64,000 nucleotides of DNA from Paenibacillus silvestris (GCF_009882985.1 NZ_WTUZ01000022.1:1277065-1341064); one strand, 5' to 3'; numbered from the stretch's first letter, positions 1 through 10,791 are shown. Translations and numbers: made by a program. The notes: a model not told the origin generated them from the letters alone.

Positions 1-96
1 GATTTCATCGTGGATGAGCTGTCACGTTTTGTGCAGGGAGAAGAGCTGCTAGGTAGAGTGACACTGGAGCATTATCGCCGGCTAACGCCAAGGTAG
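1..96 (+). CDS. C-terminal end of a dehydrogenase, probably D-isomer 2-hydroxyacid type (partial)
   Basis: The frame is open from the first base and gives 31 residues before a TAG stop at 94-96. The fragment contains FIVDELSRFVQGEELLGRVT, which resembles the extreme C-terminus of D-isomer specific 2-hydroxyacid dehydrogenases, where a short helix reading E..RF..GE.L...VT is usual. All catalytic residues would lie upstream of the window, so the family is inferred from the tail only. A ribosome binding site and a GH106-like gene follow about 80 bases later on the same strand, so it could be the preceding gene of that transcription unit. Confidence 0.45.
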   Translation, partial: DFIVDELSRFVQGEELLGRVTLEHYRRLTPR

Positions 97-178
97 TAAG
101 GGGCAGATAAATGAAGGCATTACGAAGAAGCTGCCGACCGAAATAGCGGCCAAATTCTAGTAGAGACGGGGGTTCGCA

Positions 179-3100
179 ATGAATAAGCAGGAGTTGAGAC
201 GGAAATTCGAGAATCCGCCTGGGGAGCACCGCTCATTACCGTTCTGGTCTTGGAATGGCGCGTTAGAGCAAGAGGAGCTGGACCGGCAGATCGATGGCTT
301 CAAGGATCAGGGAATGGGCGGATTTATGATTCATGTGCGGGAAGGGCTCGAGACGCCGTACATGGGCGAGGCGTTCATGGAGCGGGTGAAGGATTCCGTA
401 GCCAAAGCGAAAGCGGAAGGCCTGTACGCTTGGTTATATGATGAAGACCGTTACTCTTCCGGAATGGGAGGAGGCCGTGTACCTCAAATCGGCGGCGATG
501 CCGTGCGGGCTAAGGCGTTATCGCTTACAGTCTGTCGCAATCTGGCAACCAGCGGTGAGAACGCACTCGCCGTATACCGGGCGAGAATACGCGGGAGCGA
601 ACTGCTCAGCTGTACTTGGCTGAAGGAGGATCAGCAGGACGCGATTGCCCTCCACGAAGACGAGGTATACTTGGTTTTTCACCGGATTGTCGCTACTCCG
701 AATGAATGGTGCCACGGTGATACGTATCCGGATTATCTAAACCCGGAATCCACGCGAATTTTCATCGAGACGACGTACGAGACCTATAAGTCTGCGGTAG
801 GGGAGGAATTCGGTCGTACGGTGCCAGGCATTTTCACGGACGAACCGAGTCTGCTCGGATTTAAGGAAAGGCTGGATGCACCGGAAATGACCTGGATGAC
901 ATGGTCGGATGTCTTACCTCAAGCTTTTGCGGAGAAAAACGGCTACGCGATATGGGAAACGCTCCCCTACTTTTTCTATCACGGTCCGCCGGCCTCCAAG
1001 ATTCGGCATGATTACTGGCGAACGGTTACCGAGCTGTTCTGCGAAGCATACACGAAGCAAATCGGAGACTGGTGCCATTCAAATGGTCTTGCCTTCACCG
1101 GGCATTTGTGCGAAGACATGGATCTGGTCATCGCGGCCCGGCATGGCGGCGCTACGATGCCGCATTATCGCTATATGGACGTTCCCGGTATCGATAACTT
1201 ATGCGAGCAAACGGAAGAAAACTTGACGATCAAGCAAGTATCGAGCATTGCGAATCAATACGGCAAAAAAAAGGTTACAACGGAAATCTACGGTGTAACG
1301 GGTTGGGAATTAACGTTCGAAGGGCGCAAATGGATCGGCGACTGGCAGTTCGTGCTCGGCGTCAATCTGATGATCCATCATGTATCGCTGTATACCTTGC
1401 GCGGCTGCAGGAAACGCGATTATCCGCCTTCGTTCAATTATAATGTGAATTGGTGGCCGCATAATCATGTGATGGAGCATTATTTTGCCCGGCTGGGGGC
1501 GGTGCTGAGTGAGGGACGTGTCCGAAGAGACATCCTAGTCATTCATCCAGCAGCTACTGCTTGGGCCCAGCTGGGTCGCGATGTGCATGCCAAAGAATGG
1601 CGCGCAAGTGGCGGAAATGCGGAAGAGCTTGGAGCGTATAGCCGGGAATTTAACGCGTTTGTCCAGTTGTTGCTCGGTCAGCATTATGACTTTGATTTAG
1701 GTGACGAGCTATGTATAGAGGAAAGCGGCTATGTGCGTGAAGGTCGTTTCGGTATCGGTCAAGCGAGCTATCAAGTCGTGATCCTGCCGTCGCTTGTGAA
1801 TATGCTAAGCTCCACTTATGAGAAGCTGATGGCTTATTTGGATGCAGGGGGCACCATATTGTCTTATGGAACCGTCTCCACGCTGTTGGATGGTGAACCT
1901 TCCGTTGCCTTGGCACTTCTCACAGGCCATCCGAGCTATCAGCATTTGGGCAGCTGGAACGAATTGCTAAATGAGCTTGAGCGAATCACACCCCGTGCTG
2001 TCAGTCTTGTAGAATCTAGCGGACAAGAAGCTCAGAAGCTCTTATACATGCGTCGTGATCTACAGGATTGCACCGTTGTATTCGTCGTCAACAATGACCG
2101 TGATACGGCGCAAGAAGTGGAAGTACGGATAGAAGGAAGCGGACAGCTCGAAGAATGGGTGCTACGAACGGGGGAAGTCTGCGAGAAGTCTGCGCATATT
2201 CAGGATGGTTATGTTCAGTTCCGGGAGCACTTCGGTCCAGCTGATTCCAAGCTTTATGTTCTTTCCCGCAACCACGAAAGCGTGCTACCGAAGAGAAGAG
2301 CAGCAGTTCTGCAAGATTTGCAGGAACTTCAGCCCTTGATTCGATTAGGCTCGGCCGCATCTTTTACTCGAACGCACCCGAATGCGCTCGTCTTGGACAG
2401 GTGCCAATATCGGCTGCGAGATGCAGCATGGTCGGAGCCGCTGGAGGTCTGGCAGGCGCAGCAGCAGGTTCGCAAACAGCTGAACATGAGACCTGTCTAC
2501 GCCAATGGTAATCTTCAAAGATATAAGTGGATTCATGAGCCCCATGACGAGGATGGCACGCCTGTCGCTTTTCGTTTTTGCTTCGAGGTGAAGGAGCTGC
2601 CACTGTCGGACACGTATCTGGTTTTCGAGCAGCTGGAGCGGTTTCGTGTGTATCTGAATGGACAGCTGCTTACGGAGAAGCCGGATGGTTGGTTCCTCGA
2701 CCGTTCCATGTCTAAGGTTAAGCTCCCTCTACTGCAAGAAGGGGAGAATGAGCTGGAGATTCAGTGTGCATATACGCACGATATGGAACTCGAGAATGCG
2801 TTCTTAATCGGCGACTTCGCTGTTGATCGTGACCGCCGTCTCCTTCATGAAGCGGATCATCTGGAGCTCGGTGATTGGGGCGGGCAAGGTTATCCGTACT
2901 ATTGCGGAAGCATAATCTATCACTTCGAGCTGGATGGAGACCTGACGAGCGGCAAACGGACCGTGATGAAAGTGAGTAACTTTGAAGCCGTCACCTTGCA
3001 TGTAAAGGTTAACGGACAGCATGAACAAGCCATTCCATGGAAGGCAGCCGGTGTTGTTGAGCTCACCGATTGGCTCGTACAAGGAAGAAATCGAATCGAC

Positions 3101-3274
3101 CTCGAGGTTGTTGGCAGTCCGCGCAACTTGCTCGGTCCTCTTCATGAAGCGCCGACAGATCGGCAATGGTTGGATTGGTGGTCGTTCCATCCTGACGAAG
3201 AGGCTTACACGCCAGAATATATGCTGCTACCTTACGGATTAATGGCGCCTATTGAAATTTATCAATGGGACTGA
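179..3274 (+). CDS. GH106-like glycoside hydrolase (alpha-L-rhamnosidase type)
   Basis: This 1031-residue protein has no signal peptide and probably acts in the cytoplasm. The N-terminus (about residues 15-50) reads RSLPFWSWNGALEQEELDRQ followed by GMGGFMIHVREGL, the start typical of the GH106 family and related proteins, and LYDEDRYSSGMGGG follows near residue 85. The middle is a barrel-like region with FTDEPSLLGF near 220. The C-terminal 300 residues look like beta-sandwich domains that often end large glycosidases (YLNGQLL, LEVVGSPRNLLGP). Known GH106 members remove terminal L-rhamnose from pectic side chains, which fits the rhamnogalacturonan lyase encoded at 16071. The start is preceded by a GGGGGT ribosome binding site. 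Substrate is inferred, not shown; catalytic glutamates were not assigned. Confidence 0.75.
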   Translation: MNKQELRRKFENPPGEHRSLPFWSWNGALEQEELDRQIDGFKDQGMGGFMIHVREGLETPYMGEAFMERVKDSVAKAKAEGLYAWLYDEDRYSSGMGGGRVPQIGGDAVRAKALSLTVCRNLATSGENALAVYRARIRGSELLSCTWLKEDQQDAIALHEDEVYLVFHRIVATPNEWCHGDTYPDYLNPESTRIFIETTYETYKSAVGEEFGRTVPGIFTDEPSLLGFKERLDAPEMTWMTWSDVLPQAFAEKNGYAIWETLPYFFYHGPPASKIRHDYWRTVTELFCEAYTKQIGDWCHSNGLAFTGHLCEDMDLVIAARHGGATMPHYRYMDVPGIDNLCEQTEENLTIKQVSSIANQYGKKKVTTEIYGVTGWELTFEGRKWIGDWQFVLGVNLMIHHVSLYTLRGCRKRDYPPSFNYNVNWWPHNHVMEHYFARLGAVLSEGRVRRDILVIHPAATAWAQLGRDVHAKEWRASGGNAEELGAYSREFNAFVQLLLGQHYDFDLGDELCIEESGYVREGRFGIGQASYQVVILPSLVNMLSSTYEKLMAYLDAGGTILSYGTVSTLLDGEPSVALALLTGHPSYQHLGSWNELLNELERITPRAVSLVESSGQEAQKLLYMRRDLQDCTVVFVVNNDRDTAQEVEVRIEGSGQLEEWVLRTGEVCEKSAHIQDGYVQFREHFGPADSKLYVLSRNHESVLPKRRAAVLQDLQELQPLIRLGSAASFTRTHPNALVLDRCQYRLRDAAWSEPLEVWQAQQQVRKQLNMRPVYANGNLQRYKWIHEPHDEDGTPVAFRFCFEVKELPLSDTYLVFEQLERFRVYLNGQLLTEKPDGWFLDRSMSKVKLPLLQEGENELEIQCAYTHDMELENAFLIGDFAVDRDRRLLHEADHLELGDWGGQGYPYYCGSIIYHFELDGDLTSGKRTVMKVSNFEAVTLHVKVNGQHEQAIPWKAAGVVELTDWLVQGRNRIDLEVVGSPRNLLGPLHEAPTDRQWLDWWSFHPDEEAYTPEYMLLPYGLMAPIEIYQWD

Positions 3275-3377
3275 ACCGACAAGCTTTTTAATTTACACCC
3301 ATCTGCCTGTTTGCTAAGATAGATTTAAGTGAGAGCAATGAGAGCTTACTATATCCTACATATAAAGTGGGGGTTGC

Positions 3378-5585
3378 ATGAAAACTTTACAACCGATGAT
3401 TTTCATCCGAAACAAGTCCAATTCGCTTTTTATGCGGCTGATTTCAGGATTTCTATGCATCATACTGTTACTTGCCTCTCTGATTCTATATGCCATCTCA
3501 GTGTCCAAGCAGAATGTTAGACAGGAGATCGTCAAGTACAACACGCTGATGCTAGAAAATACGAAGGACAGTTATGAGAAGCATTTGGATTTGATCAAAA
3601 AGCAGATGTATCTGTTTTTTTACAGTGATGAGGTACAGAGGTTGCGCAGTGCCCCCAGCTACGCCCACTTTCCTAATGTGATCAGGGAAATATCCAATTT
3701 TACGACGAATCCGTACCTGTTTATTGATAATATCGTTTTTTATTCCAAGCAAGGCGAGCTTATTGTGGAAAAAGGAACAAGCACGAACGCCGAAGCGATG
3801 TTCCAAGTCTTTTATACCAGTGAGGAGTATCCTTTGGCGTTTTGGCGTCAGCAGTTTACAGAATCGTTCACAAGCCGGATGCTGCCTTCAGCTGCCATGA
3901 CGAATCATATTTTCCGCGATCGCCCGCAGCCGCTTGGCGAAATGATTCCGCTGCTGATCAAGAACAGCGATGATTACTATATGATCGTGTTTCTTGATGC
4001 GGCCAAAATGTATAAGGCGTTCCACCAAAGCCTCTATAACGATTTGATTATTTATAATAATGACGGACAGACGCTATACAAAAGTACGGAGCAGGAACCT
4101 GCGATTTCTTTGGGCGAGCTTCAACAATCCGGCAGCGCCGATTTGATACGGGATCAGAAATACCATTTTCTGATGAAGGGCGAAGGGACGGGATTTACTT
4201 ATCTGTACCGGGTTCCCGTCGAACGAATCGCGAACCAGTCACGTCTTAGCATCACCGTCGTCGTGATGATAGCGGCTGCGATTATGCTGAGTGTCATCTT
4301 CTCGTTCCTGTTCGCGGCGAAGATTAACAATCCGCTCAAGAAAGTCATTGAATCCTTGCGCCAAATGAATGGGCAGGCGCCGTTTCACTCCAATATTAAG
4401 GAGTTTAATATTATTAGCCATGAAATCCATGGCAGTCAGATGGTTCGTAAGCAGCTTTCCTTCATGAACCACCTGAAAGCGATTCGTGGCCATGAGCCGG
4501 ATGCGCTCAAGCTTGACTTCTCAGGTAAACCGTTCATTTTCATTCTGTTTCAGGTTCAACCTACGAACAGGCAAGTAATTACTAAGGCGTCAATTCAGCA
4601 ATGGATTTATTATATGAAGACTTATATCGACAACACCCTGCAGGCGGGCTACCTGGATTCCATGACGTTTCAAATTGAAGGGGATCAGATATTAAGTCTC
4701 GTATTCTCAGATAACAAAGCCCAACTGACCGAGCTGCTCAGTGAATTGAAACAGGTATTTGATCATGACAAAGAGTTCGGTATCGTGACGATCGCCGTCA
4801 CATCCGTCTACACGGAATCGACGCAGCTAACTACAGCCTACAAGGAGGCTGAGGCGCTGATCGAGGAGCGGCTGCTCGTGAACGAAACTCAGCTCATCTT
4901 GGAGCGCAGAGCGCTGCCCGTCTCCATCGGATTGTCACCGGATCAGGAGAAGGAGCTGGAAACTCAACTTCGGGAAGGCAATACGCAGCAGTTGGTTGCC
5001 CTAATGGAGCGGTTGTTCGCTAGATGGCGGAGCAAGGAATTGACGGCTGCCATACTGTACCGGTTTGCGGAATCTCTCGCAGACAAGATCCGAAATGCGA
5101 TTGCTTCGCACCCTGTAGATACCGATCGTTTGGCATTTCTTTACGGCAAAGCTGGTGAATGTATTCAGAGCAGCAGCACGGTTGCGGAGCTGGAACAGCT
5201 CCTGCTCGAATGGGTGACGCTTGCCTCGGAGGCTGTCAGAGAAAAGAAGGAAGAGAAATACCCGATTACCTCCTTCGTCATGGATTATATTCAAGAGCAT
5301 CTGTCCGAAGAAATTTACTTGGATGTGCTCGCTGATAAGCTGAAGATGAGCAGCGGCTACTTGTCCTCCTATTTCAAAGCCAAGACGGGCAAGAATATCG
5401 TGGACTATATCAATGAAACACGAATCGCCAAAGCGTCAGACCTCCTGGCAGACAGCCGGATCAAAATTCATGACGCGGCCAAAGCTGTAGGGTATCAGAA
5501 CATTACATCCTTCAACCGGATGTTCAAGAAGTATACGGGAGTGACGCCGAGCGAATACCGGAAAAGAACGGATTCCTCCGCCTAA
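3378..5585 (+). CDS. Membrane-anchored AraC-family regulator with extracytoplasmic sensor domain
   Basis: A 735-residue regulator. A hydrophobic segment at about residues 18-42 and a second at about 287-312 bracket an extracytoplasmic region of some 240 residues, the layout of Cache-type sensors. A HAMP-like stretch follows, then a middle domain, and the last 100 residues are an AraC helix-turn-helix pair: EEIYLDVLADKLKMSSGYLS and, at the end, IHDAAKAVGYQNITSFNRMF with TGVTPSEYRK. Proteins of this design in Paenibacillus sense an extracellular sugar and activate neighbouring glycan genes without a separate kinase. It lies between the GH106-like gene and the giant lyase, and a strong terminator follows directly, so it probably controls this first locus. 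Ribosome binding site GTGGGGG precedes the ATG. The ligand is unknown. Confidence 0.88.
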   Translation: MKTLQPMIFIRNKSNSLFMRLISGFLCIILLLASLILYAISVSKQNVRQEIVKYNTLMLENTKDSYEKHLDLIKKQMYLFFYSDEVQRLRSAPSYAHFPNVIREISNFTTNPYLFIDNIVFYSKQGELIVEKGTSTNAEAMFQVFYTSEEYPLAFWRQQFTESFTSRMLPSAAMTNHIFRDRPQPLGEMIPLLIKNSDDYYMIVFLDAAKMYKAFHQSLYNDLIIYNNDGQTLYKSTEQEPAISLGELQQSGSADLIRDQKYHFLMKGEGTGFTYLYRVPVERIANQSRLSITVVVMIAAAIMLSVIFSFLFAAKINNPLKKVIESLRQMNGQAPFHSNIKEFNIISHEIHGSQMVRKQLSFMNHLKAIRGHEPDALKLDFSGKPFIFILFQVQPTNRQVITKASIQQWIYYMKTYIDNTLQAGYLDSMTFQIEGDQILSLVFSDNKAQLTELLSELKQVFDHDKEFGIVTIAVTSVYTESTQLTTAYKEAEALIEERLLVNETQLILERRALPVSIGLSPDQEKELETQLREGNTQQLVALMERLFARWRSKELTAAILYRFAESLADKIRNAIASHPVDTDRLAFLYGKAGECIQSSSTVAELEQLLLEWVTLASEAVREKKEEKYPITSFVMDYIQEHLSEEIYLDVLADKLKMSSGYLSSYFKAKTGKNIVDYINETRIAKASDLLADSRIKIHDAAKAVGYQNITSFNRMFKKYTGVTPSEYRKRTDSSA

Positions 5586-5588
5586 AAT

Positions 5589-5633
5589 AAAAACGGATAA
5601 GCCGCATGAAGGATGTGCGGCTTATCCGTTTTT
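5589..5633 (+). terminator. Strong Rho-independent terminator
   Basis: A long perfect stem (AAAACGGATAAGCCGCA and its complement) around a 9-base loop, with flanking A and T runs, lies 4 bases after the AraC-family gene. The symmetry means it could also stop transcription from the other side. Confidence 0.93.
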
Positions 5634-5877
5634 GCTATGCCCTAGAGAGTAGAAAGTCGAGTTAGGCTCTTTTGCGAATACTGGCATTTTTTTATGAAGA
5701 CAGCAAAAAAGTTGAACAATCTCAGGAATCCGTTGATATACGGGTTGTATTATGGCAGGTACGATGAATCATAACGAAAGGGGGGACCTGTTTGCAATCG
5801 AATTCACTCATCAGGCATCGGCACATGAGAGTCTAATCGGGATGAAGGGGATGATGTTGGTGTTGGTAAGGGGATCG

Positions 5878-8800
5878 ATGAGGAAAAAGCTTGCTTTAAC
5901 GATGATCATCGTCATGATTTGCAGCTTGTTTGATTGGAGTCCATTGTTCAAAACCAGCACGGCTAACGCAGCAGTGAGCTGGCCCGCAGCCGTCTTGACA
6001 GGGCTGAATACGCCGTTCGCTCCAGAGGATCGGCTTGTCACTACGCAGAACCCTCCTGATTTCCGGTGGCCGTCTGTCCCTGGAGCAGATAGCTATGATT
6101 TGCAGATTAGCCAAAGCAGCACGGTATCAAGCGTTGTTTACGAGAACAATGCCATTACGGTGAATTATCATAATTTCTCGCATGTTTTTGAGGCTGGCAC
6201 TTGGTATTGGCGTGTCAGATATCATACACCGTCCGGAGGATTGTCTGAATGGAGTGAAATCCGCAAATTCCGGATCGAGGAGGATTCTGTCAAGTTTGTT
6301 GTCCCTCCGGTAGAGACGCTGCTGAGCGAAGTCGGCAGCCAGCACCCCCGGATATGGACCAAGCCGGAAACGCTAGATGCCTTCAGGGGCTTGGCCCAGA
6401 CGGCGGGCAAGGAGTTCTATGAAGCCAAACGAGCTTGGGCGTTGGCCAATCTGTCTGTAGACCTGCCCAAGGAGCCGACTTCTGTTGATCGAGCGTATTC
6501 CGACGGTGTCGTGAACCAGATGATGGATATGGCTTTCGTCTATCTGATATCGAACAATGCAATTGTTGGGGAGAAGGCCAAAGCACGTTTGCTCGATATC
6601 GCCAAGTGGAAGACGGATGGCGTAACGGGCTATGTCGCACAAGATCAAATTCACCGCTATATTACGTACAAATCAGCAATGGCGTACGATTGGCTTTATG
6701 GCATTATGACGCAAGATGAACGCGATAAGGTCAAGGGTATGATTAAAATCAGGACGCAAACGATGGTGAACGATCTGATCGATAAGCATCCGATTCCCAA
6801 AAATCCATTCGATTCTCACGGCTGGACGGCTTACGGCTATATCGGCATCATTGCAACGGCTATGCTTCACGATCTAGACGATGCCGAAACGTGGTTCCGT
6901 TATGTAGTCCCTTCCTATATCAATTTAATGCCGCCTTGGGGAGGAGAAAGCGGAGGCTGGGCGCAAGGAACCGGATACTGGCAGTGGTCCACGCTCTTCG
7001 GCAAAGAATTCATGGATGTTCTCCTGTATGCGACCGGCTTCAATCTGTATGACAAAGCGTACGCGAGAAATGAAGGCTTGTATCCGCTTTATGCTTTTCC
7101 AAAAGGCAGCCCGAAGGGGATTTTCGGCGATGGCAGCGAAGATTCACCAGGCGGTCCGAGCGTGAGTGTGTACAATCGGCTCGCCCAAATGTATAAGGAT
7201 GCAAGGTTAAAATGGGCTGCACAAGCGGTTGGAGCGGGCATGTATCCAGATTTGAGCAATTATTTCTATGGAGCTCCTGACGTATCTGCGCAACCTCCGC
7301 TGGACATGCCGGATTCAAGGTGGTTTCAAGATATCGGGCTTGTCGCGATGCATGAGAAATTGTATGACCCCGACAGTGTATCCCTCTATTTCAAGTCCAG
7401 TCCGTACGGTAGTTATAATCACAGTCATGCTGATCAGAACAGCTTCATCATCAATGCTTTCGGAGAACCTCTTGCTATTGAAAGTGGATTCTACGATGAC
7501 TATGATACCGATCATGATAAATATTATGCCAAGATGACCTTAGCTTCCAACGCGATTACGTATGACGGGAAATACGGTCAGCCTGTTAACAACATCGATG
7601 CCGATGGTCAGATCGTAGGCTTCGTTACTCATCCTGACTTCGATGCCGTAAGCGGAGATGCGTCGGCTGCTTATAGCAATGCGCTGTCCAAAGCGGACCG
7701 ATCAATCATTTATGTCAGACCGAATATGTTCGTCGTGATCGATGATCTGCAGTCCAAGAAAGCGGGGGGCAATGAGTTTGAATGGCGTCTGCATGCCGAA
7801 GATGATCTGGCGCTTGATGCGGATCAGGCGGGAGCGACGATTCTGAAAGGTGCAGCGGGGCTCAAGGTCCGAATGCACGCTCCGCAGCAACTACGCACGG
7901 AGTACGAGGATCGATTTCTTGGCATCGGTGGAACGGAGATTCCGCCTACGAAAGCGTATGCCGGAGAACAACAGAAGCATGCGGCATTCATCACGCCGAA
8001 AGCGGAGAACGCGACATTCGTATCGACGCTTGAAGCTTATAAGCGGGATTCGGCTCCTCAGCAGGTACAATCCGAAAACCATGGCGACTACCTAAAGCTG
8101 ACATTCACAGACGGTACCGTCGTGTATGTCCGTTTGACGGCGGCAGCCGGAGAAATTAATGCCGGCAGCATTCGCTTTAACGGCAGCGCAGCAGCCATCA
8201 AAGGCGATTCGGTCTTACTCGTAAACGGAACGAAGGTGGTCAAAGACGGTGTCACCTTAATCGAGAGCGATCAGATCGCTACGGTAGTCTATGGTCGCGA
8301 TCGGTTGTCTATTTCAAGCTTATCGGATACACAAGTTAAGATCCATTCGCCAGGGACTAACAAGCTGGTTCATGGCGGCAGTGGGAAGGAGATTCCTCGA
8401 GGCGGTTCCGTACCAGAAGCTATGGGCCTTCGGGGTGTTCATTGGGATTCCGAGGGGAACACCCTACTTGTTCACGCCGAGAGCGGGCAGCGGGACTTCA
8501 AACTGAACCAGGCGCCTGTGCCTGCGCCGCTTCCGGACGTAGCTCTGCAAACGGTTATTGACGGCGTAGCCAGTACAGTAACGCTTCAAGCGTACAGCGA
8601 TACGTTAGGAGCGCCCGTCGCTTGGGGGAATTTGACCAACGTAGCTGGACTCTATGTCGTGGAGGAGGCTCCGGACGGACTGCTGTTCGAACAACACGGC
8701 CGCCGTCAAAGCGTGTATCTCGAAGCGAATGCAGCGGTAATTCTGCAAGGTGATGCCGGACAATTGAAGCTGAGAAGGATCCGAACCGACGCCCCTGCGG

Positions 8801-10551
8801 CTACGCAGCTTTGGACAGATCCTGAAGCTGCGAAATCGACCTTGTATATGCAGTGGCAGGAAGCGGAGTCTATTGCTGCCTTCGGTGGCAAGAGCTTTAC
8901 GAAATATTCAAACCGACCGTTCATGTCAGGCGGAGTGGGCTTAGGCGGATGGGATCAGCCAGGACAGTGGGCGAAATGGACGATTCAAGTGCCGAAGCCT
9001 GGCAAATATGATCTTGTGATGAAATATGTGGCTTGGAGTCCTCCTGCAGGCACGCTGACCGGGCGATTGGCGATGGTTGGCAATCAGGCATATTATTTGG
9101 AAGCTCCGACGACTTATGGTGCTAATGGCGTGCCCGACTGGGGACAAACACCTGAAGTTTGGAGAGGGCTTCGGGTTAAGACAGGACAGCAGTTGGAAGC
9201 GGGTCCAGTTGATATTACACTATGGCTAACAGGCGGTCCGATGAATCTGGATTGGATTGGACTGATCGAAGAGCAGCCAGACGAGGAACGGCCAACGCCG
9301 CCAACCCAGCTTCAGCTTATTTCCAAGACGGATTCCACGGCAACAATCGGCTGGACACCTTCCACCGACAATGTCGGAGTGAAGGAATATATCCTCTATG
9401 TGAATGGCGTGCAGAAAAAGGTGCTTCCTAGTGGCACGACGTCAGAAACCATCACGGGATTGACAGCCGCTAATTCGTATACAATTCAACTTGAAGCAGT
9501 GGATACGAGTGATAATCGTTCCCTGCTTAGCGCTCCTTTGGTATTCTTGACACCGGATACAGATGCTCCTGCATGGGGCACATCAGCTTCGTTGCTAATA
9601 GAGCATGTATTCCCGAATGCAGTGAGGCTGAGGTGGAGTCCGGCAACGGATAATTCAGGTTCAGTGGCGGCCTATAAGATCTATCGGGAAGATGGAACCG
9701 AAGCCGGAATGACAGCTGGGCATTTGAACGCATTCGATGTGGTCGGCCTGCAGCCGGGAGGCGTGTATACCTTCCATGTTGAAGCGGCAGACTTTGCAGG
9801 CAATGTTACGACAGACGGACCGAGCTTGATGGTAACGATACCGGCTTCAGCTAGTGGCGGCGAATATTATGAGTCATTCGACCAGATGCCCTTAGGTCCG
9901 TTGGCTGCGACTAACTGGAGGGTAGATGTAAGAGAGGCTTCGACATCAACGGTAACGATTGAGCCTTCTCCGCAATCCAGCGGTCATGTCCTATTGGTGA
10001 AGGACGCCACATTCCCGTCTGATAACGAATACGTTGAAGATCCGATCGTGACGAGAAGCAGTACAGAGCTTAAGGGCAAGGTGACCTTCGAAACCCGGTT
10101 CCTGTTCGATCCCCTGTGCACCAACTCGGCGGATAGATTGTGTACGAAAAACGGCAATTTTGAGCTTAAGCTGGGCAGCTTCGGGAAAGACATTGCTCGC
10201 TTTACTGGCTTCTCAGACGGTACTTTCGGGTATTGGAGCGATCCCGGTACATCGCTTAAGATTCCAAAGCAAAGCGGCTTTACACTGCCGAGTGGACAAT
10301 GGATGACTCTTCGTTTGGATCTGGACACGGCGCTTAAGAAGTATGACCTTACGGTGCAATCGGATGCACTGAAAGGGTATAAGGGATTAGTGCAAGAGTA
10401 CGGTTCGTTGAATCGGACGACCGGCGTCTACACGGTTCAAGGGATTCCGTTTTACTCGGAGCCTACCAAAGAGGGCATCACTACGTTCCGCTTCAGCACG
10501 AACCGATATACGAGCAAATTCACCTTTGATTATGTGACGATGTATCCTTAA
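5878..10551 (+). CDS. Giant secreted heparinase II/III-type polysaccharide lyase with CBM, FN3 and C-terminal sandwich domains
   Basis: The start at 5878 gives 1557 residues and is chosen because AAGGGG lies 4 bases upstream and a signal peptide follows at once (MRKKLALTMIIVMICSLF, then TANAA-V). An upstream in-frame start at 5752 would bury that signal. Domains in order: an FN3-like sandwich (about 40-130), a DUF4962/alpha-toroid region (about 145-440; HPRIWTKPETLDAF), a heparinase II/III-like sandwich (about 500-780) with YGSYNHSHADQNSF, whose histidines fit the family, a CBM6/35-like domain (about 985-1130; WQEAESIAAFGGKSF), two fibronectin type III domains (about 1139-1310), and a concanavalin-like C-terminus of about 230 residues. 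Such enzymes cleave uronic-acid polysaccharides by beta-elimination. The substrate cannot be read from sequence; pectic or glycosaminoglycan-like glycans are plausible. Confidence 0.82.
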   Translation: MRKKLALTMIIVMICSLFDWSPLFKTSTANAAVSWPAAVLTGLNTPFAPEDRLVTTQNPPDFRWPSVPGADSYDLQISQSSTVSSVVYENNAITVNYHNFSHVFEAGTWYWRVRYHTPSGGLSEWSEIRKFRIEEDSVKFVVPPVETLLSEVGSQHPRIWTKPETLDAFRGLAQTAGKEFYEAKRAWALANLSVDLPKEPTSVDRAYSDGVVNQMMDMAFVYLISNNAIVGEKAKARLLDIAKWKTDGVTGYVAQDQIHRYITYKSAMAYDWLYGIMTQDERDKVKGMIKIRTQTMVNDLIDKHPIPKNPFDSHGWTAYGYIGIIATAMLHDLDDAETWFRYVVPSYINLMPPWGGESGGWAQGTGYWQWSTLFGKEFMDVLLYATGFNLYDKAYARNEGLYPLYAFPKGSPKGIFGDGSEDSPGGPSVSVYNRLAQMYKDARLKWAAQAVGAGMYPDLSNYFYGAPDVSAQPPLDMPDSRWFQDIGLVAMHEKLYDPDSVSLYFKSSPYGSYNHSHADQNSFIINAFGEPLAIESGFYDDYDTDHDKYYAKMTLASNAITYDGKYGQPVNNIDADGQIVGFVTHPDFDAVSGDASAAYSNALSKADRSIIYVRPNMFVVIDDLQSKKAGGNEFEWRLHAEDDLALDADQAGATILKGAAGLKVRMHAPQQLRTEYEDRFLGIGGTEIPPTKAYAGEQQKHAAFITPKAENATFVSTLEAYKRDSAPQQVQSENHGDYLKLTFTDGTVVYVRLTAAAGEINAGSIRFNGSAAAIKGDSVLLVNGTKVVKDGVTLIESDQIATVVYGRDRLSISSLSDTQVKIHSPGTNKLVHGGSGKEIPRGGSVPEAMGLRGVHWDSEGNTLLVHAESGQRDFKLNQAPVPAPLPDVALQTVIDGVASTVTLQAYSDTLGAPVAWGNLTNVAGLYVVEEAPDGLLFEQHGRRQSVYLEANAAVILQGDAGQLKLRRIRTDAPAATQLWTDPEAAKSTLYMQWQEAESIAAFGGKSFTKYSNRPFMSGGVGLGGWDQPGQWAKWTIQVPKPGKYDLVMKYVAWSPPAGTLTGRLAMVGNQAYYLEAPTTYGANGVPDWGQTPEVWRGLRVKTGQQLEAGPVDITLWLTGGPMNLDWIGLIEEQPDEERPTPPTQLQLISKTDSTATIGWTPSTDNVGVKEYILYVNGVQKKVLPSGTTSETITGLTAANSYTIQLEAVDTSDNRSLLSAPLVFLTPDTDAPAWGTSASLLIEHVFPNAVRLRWSPATDNSGSVAAYKIYREDGTEAGMTAGHLNAFDVVGLQPGGVYTFHVEAADFAGNVTTDGPSLMVTIPASASGGEYYESFDQMPLGPLAATNWRVDVREASTSTVTIEPSPQSSGHVLLVKDATFPSDNEYVEDPIVTRSSTELKGKVTFETRFLFDPLCTNSADRLCTKNGNFELKLGSFGKDIARFTGFSDGTFGYWSDPGTSLKIPKQSGFTLPSGQWMTLRLDLDTALKKYDLTVQSDALKGYKGLVQEYGSLNRTTGVYTVQGIPFYSEPTKEGITTFRFSTNRYTSKFTFDYVTMYP

Positions 10552-10700
10552 TGCACGGTTGGTGCCTTTAGATCTATAAGCTTTTTTGAAGAAGATGGTA
10601 TTATTATTAGAAAAGCGGAAAGTAGTTGCAACTTGTTTGGTTCTGCTGATTTACCCTAATGGAAGTAATCCCTTATGATGCAGATATCAGCAAGGATTAA

Positions 10701-10745
10701 ACGGCAGCAAGCAGGTTAAATTTTCTAATTTGGGCTTGCTGCCGT
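10701..10745. promoter_or_regulatory. 12-bp perfect inverted repeat upstream of the first sugar importer
   Basis: Arms ACGGCAGCAAGC (10701-10712) and GCTTGCTGCCGT (10734-10745) are perfect complements separated by 21 A/T-rich bases. No T run follows, so it is a poor intrinsic terminator. It lies in the 240-base gap between the lyase and the solute-binding gene. It may be a terminator for the lyase transcript or an operator. The rest of the gap shows nothing definite. Confidence 0.5.
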
Positions 10746-10791
10746 ACATCCATTATCTGAAAGACCAAGTAAAAGGGATGGTGCATGCAAC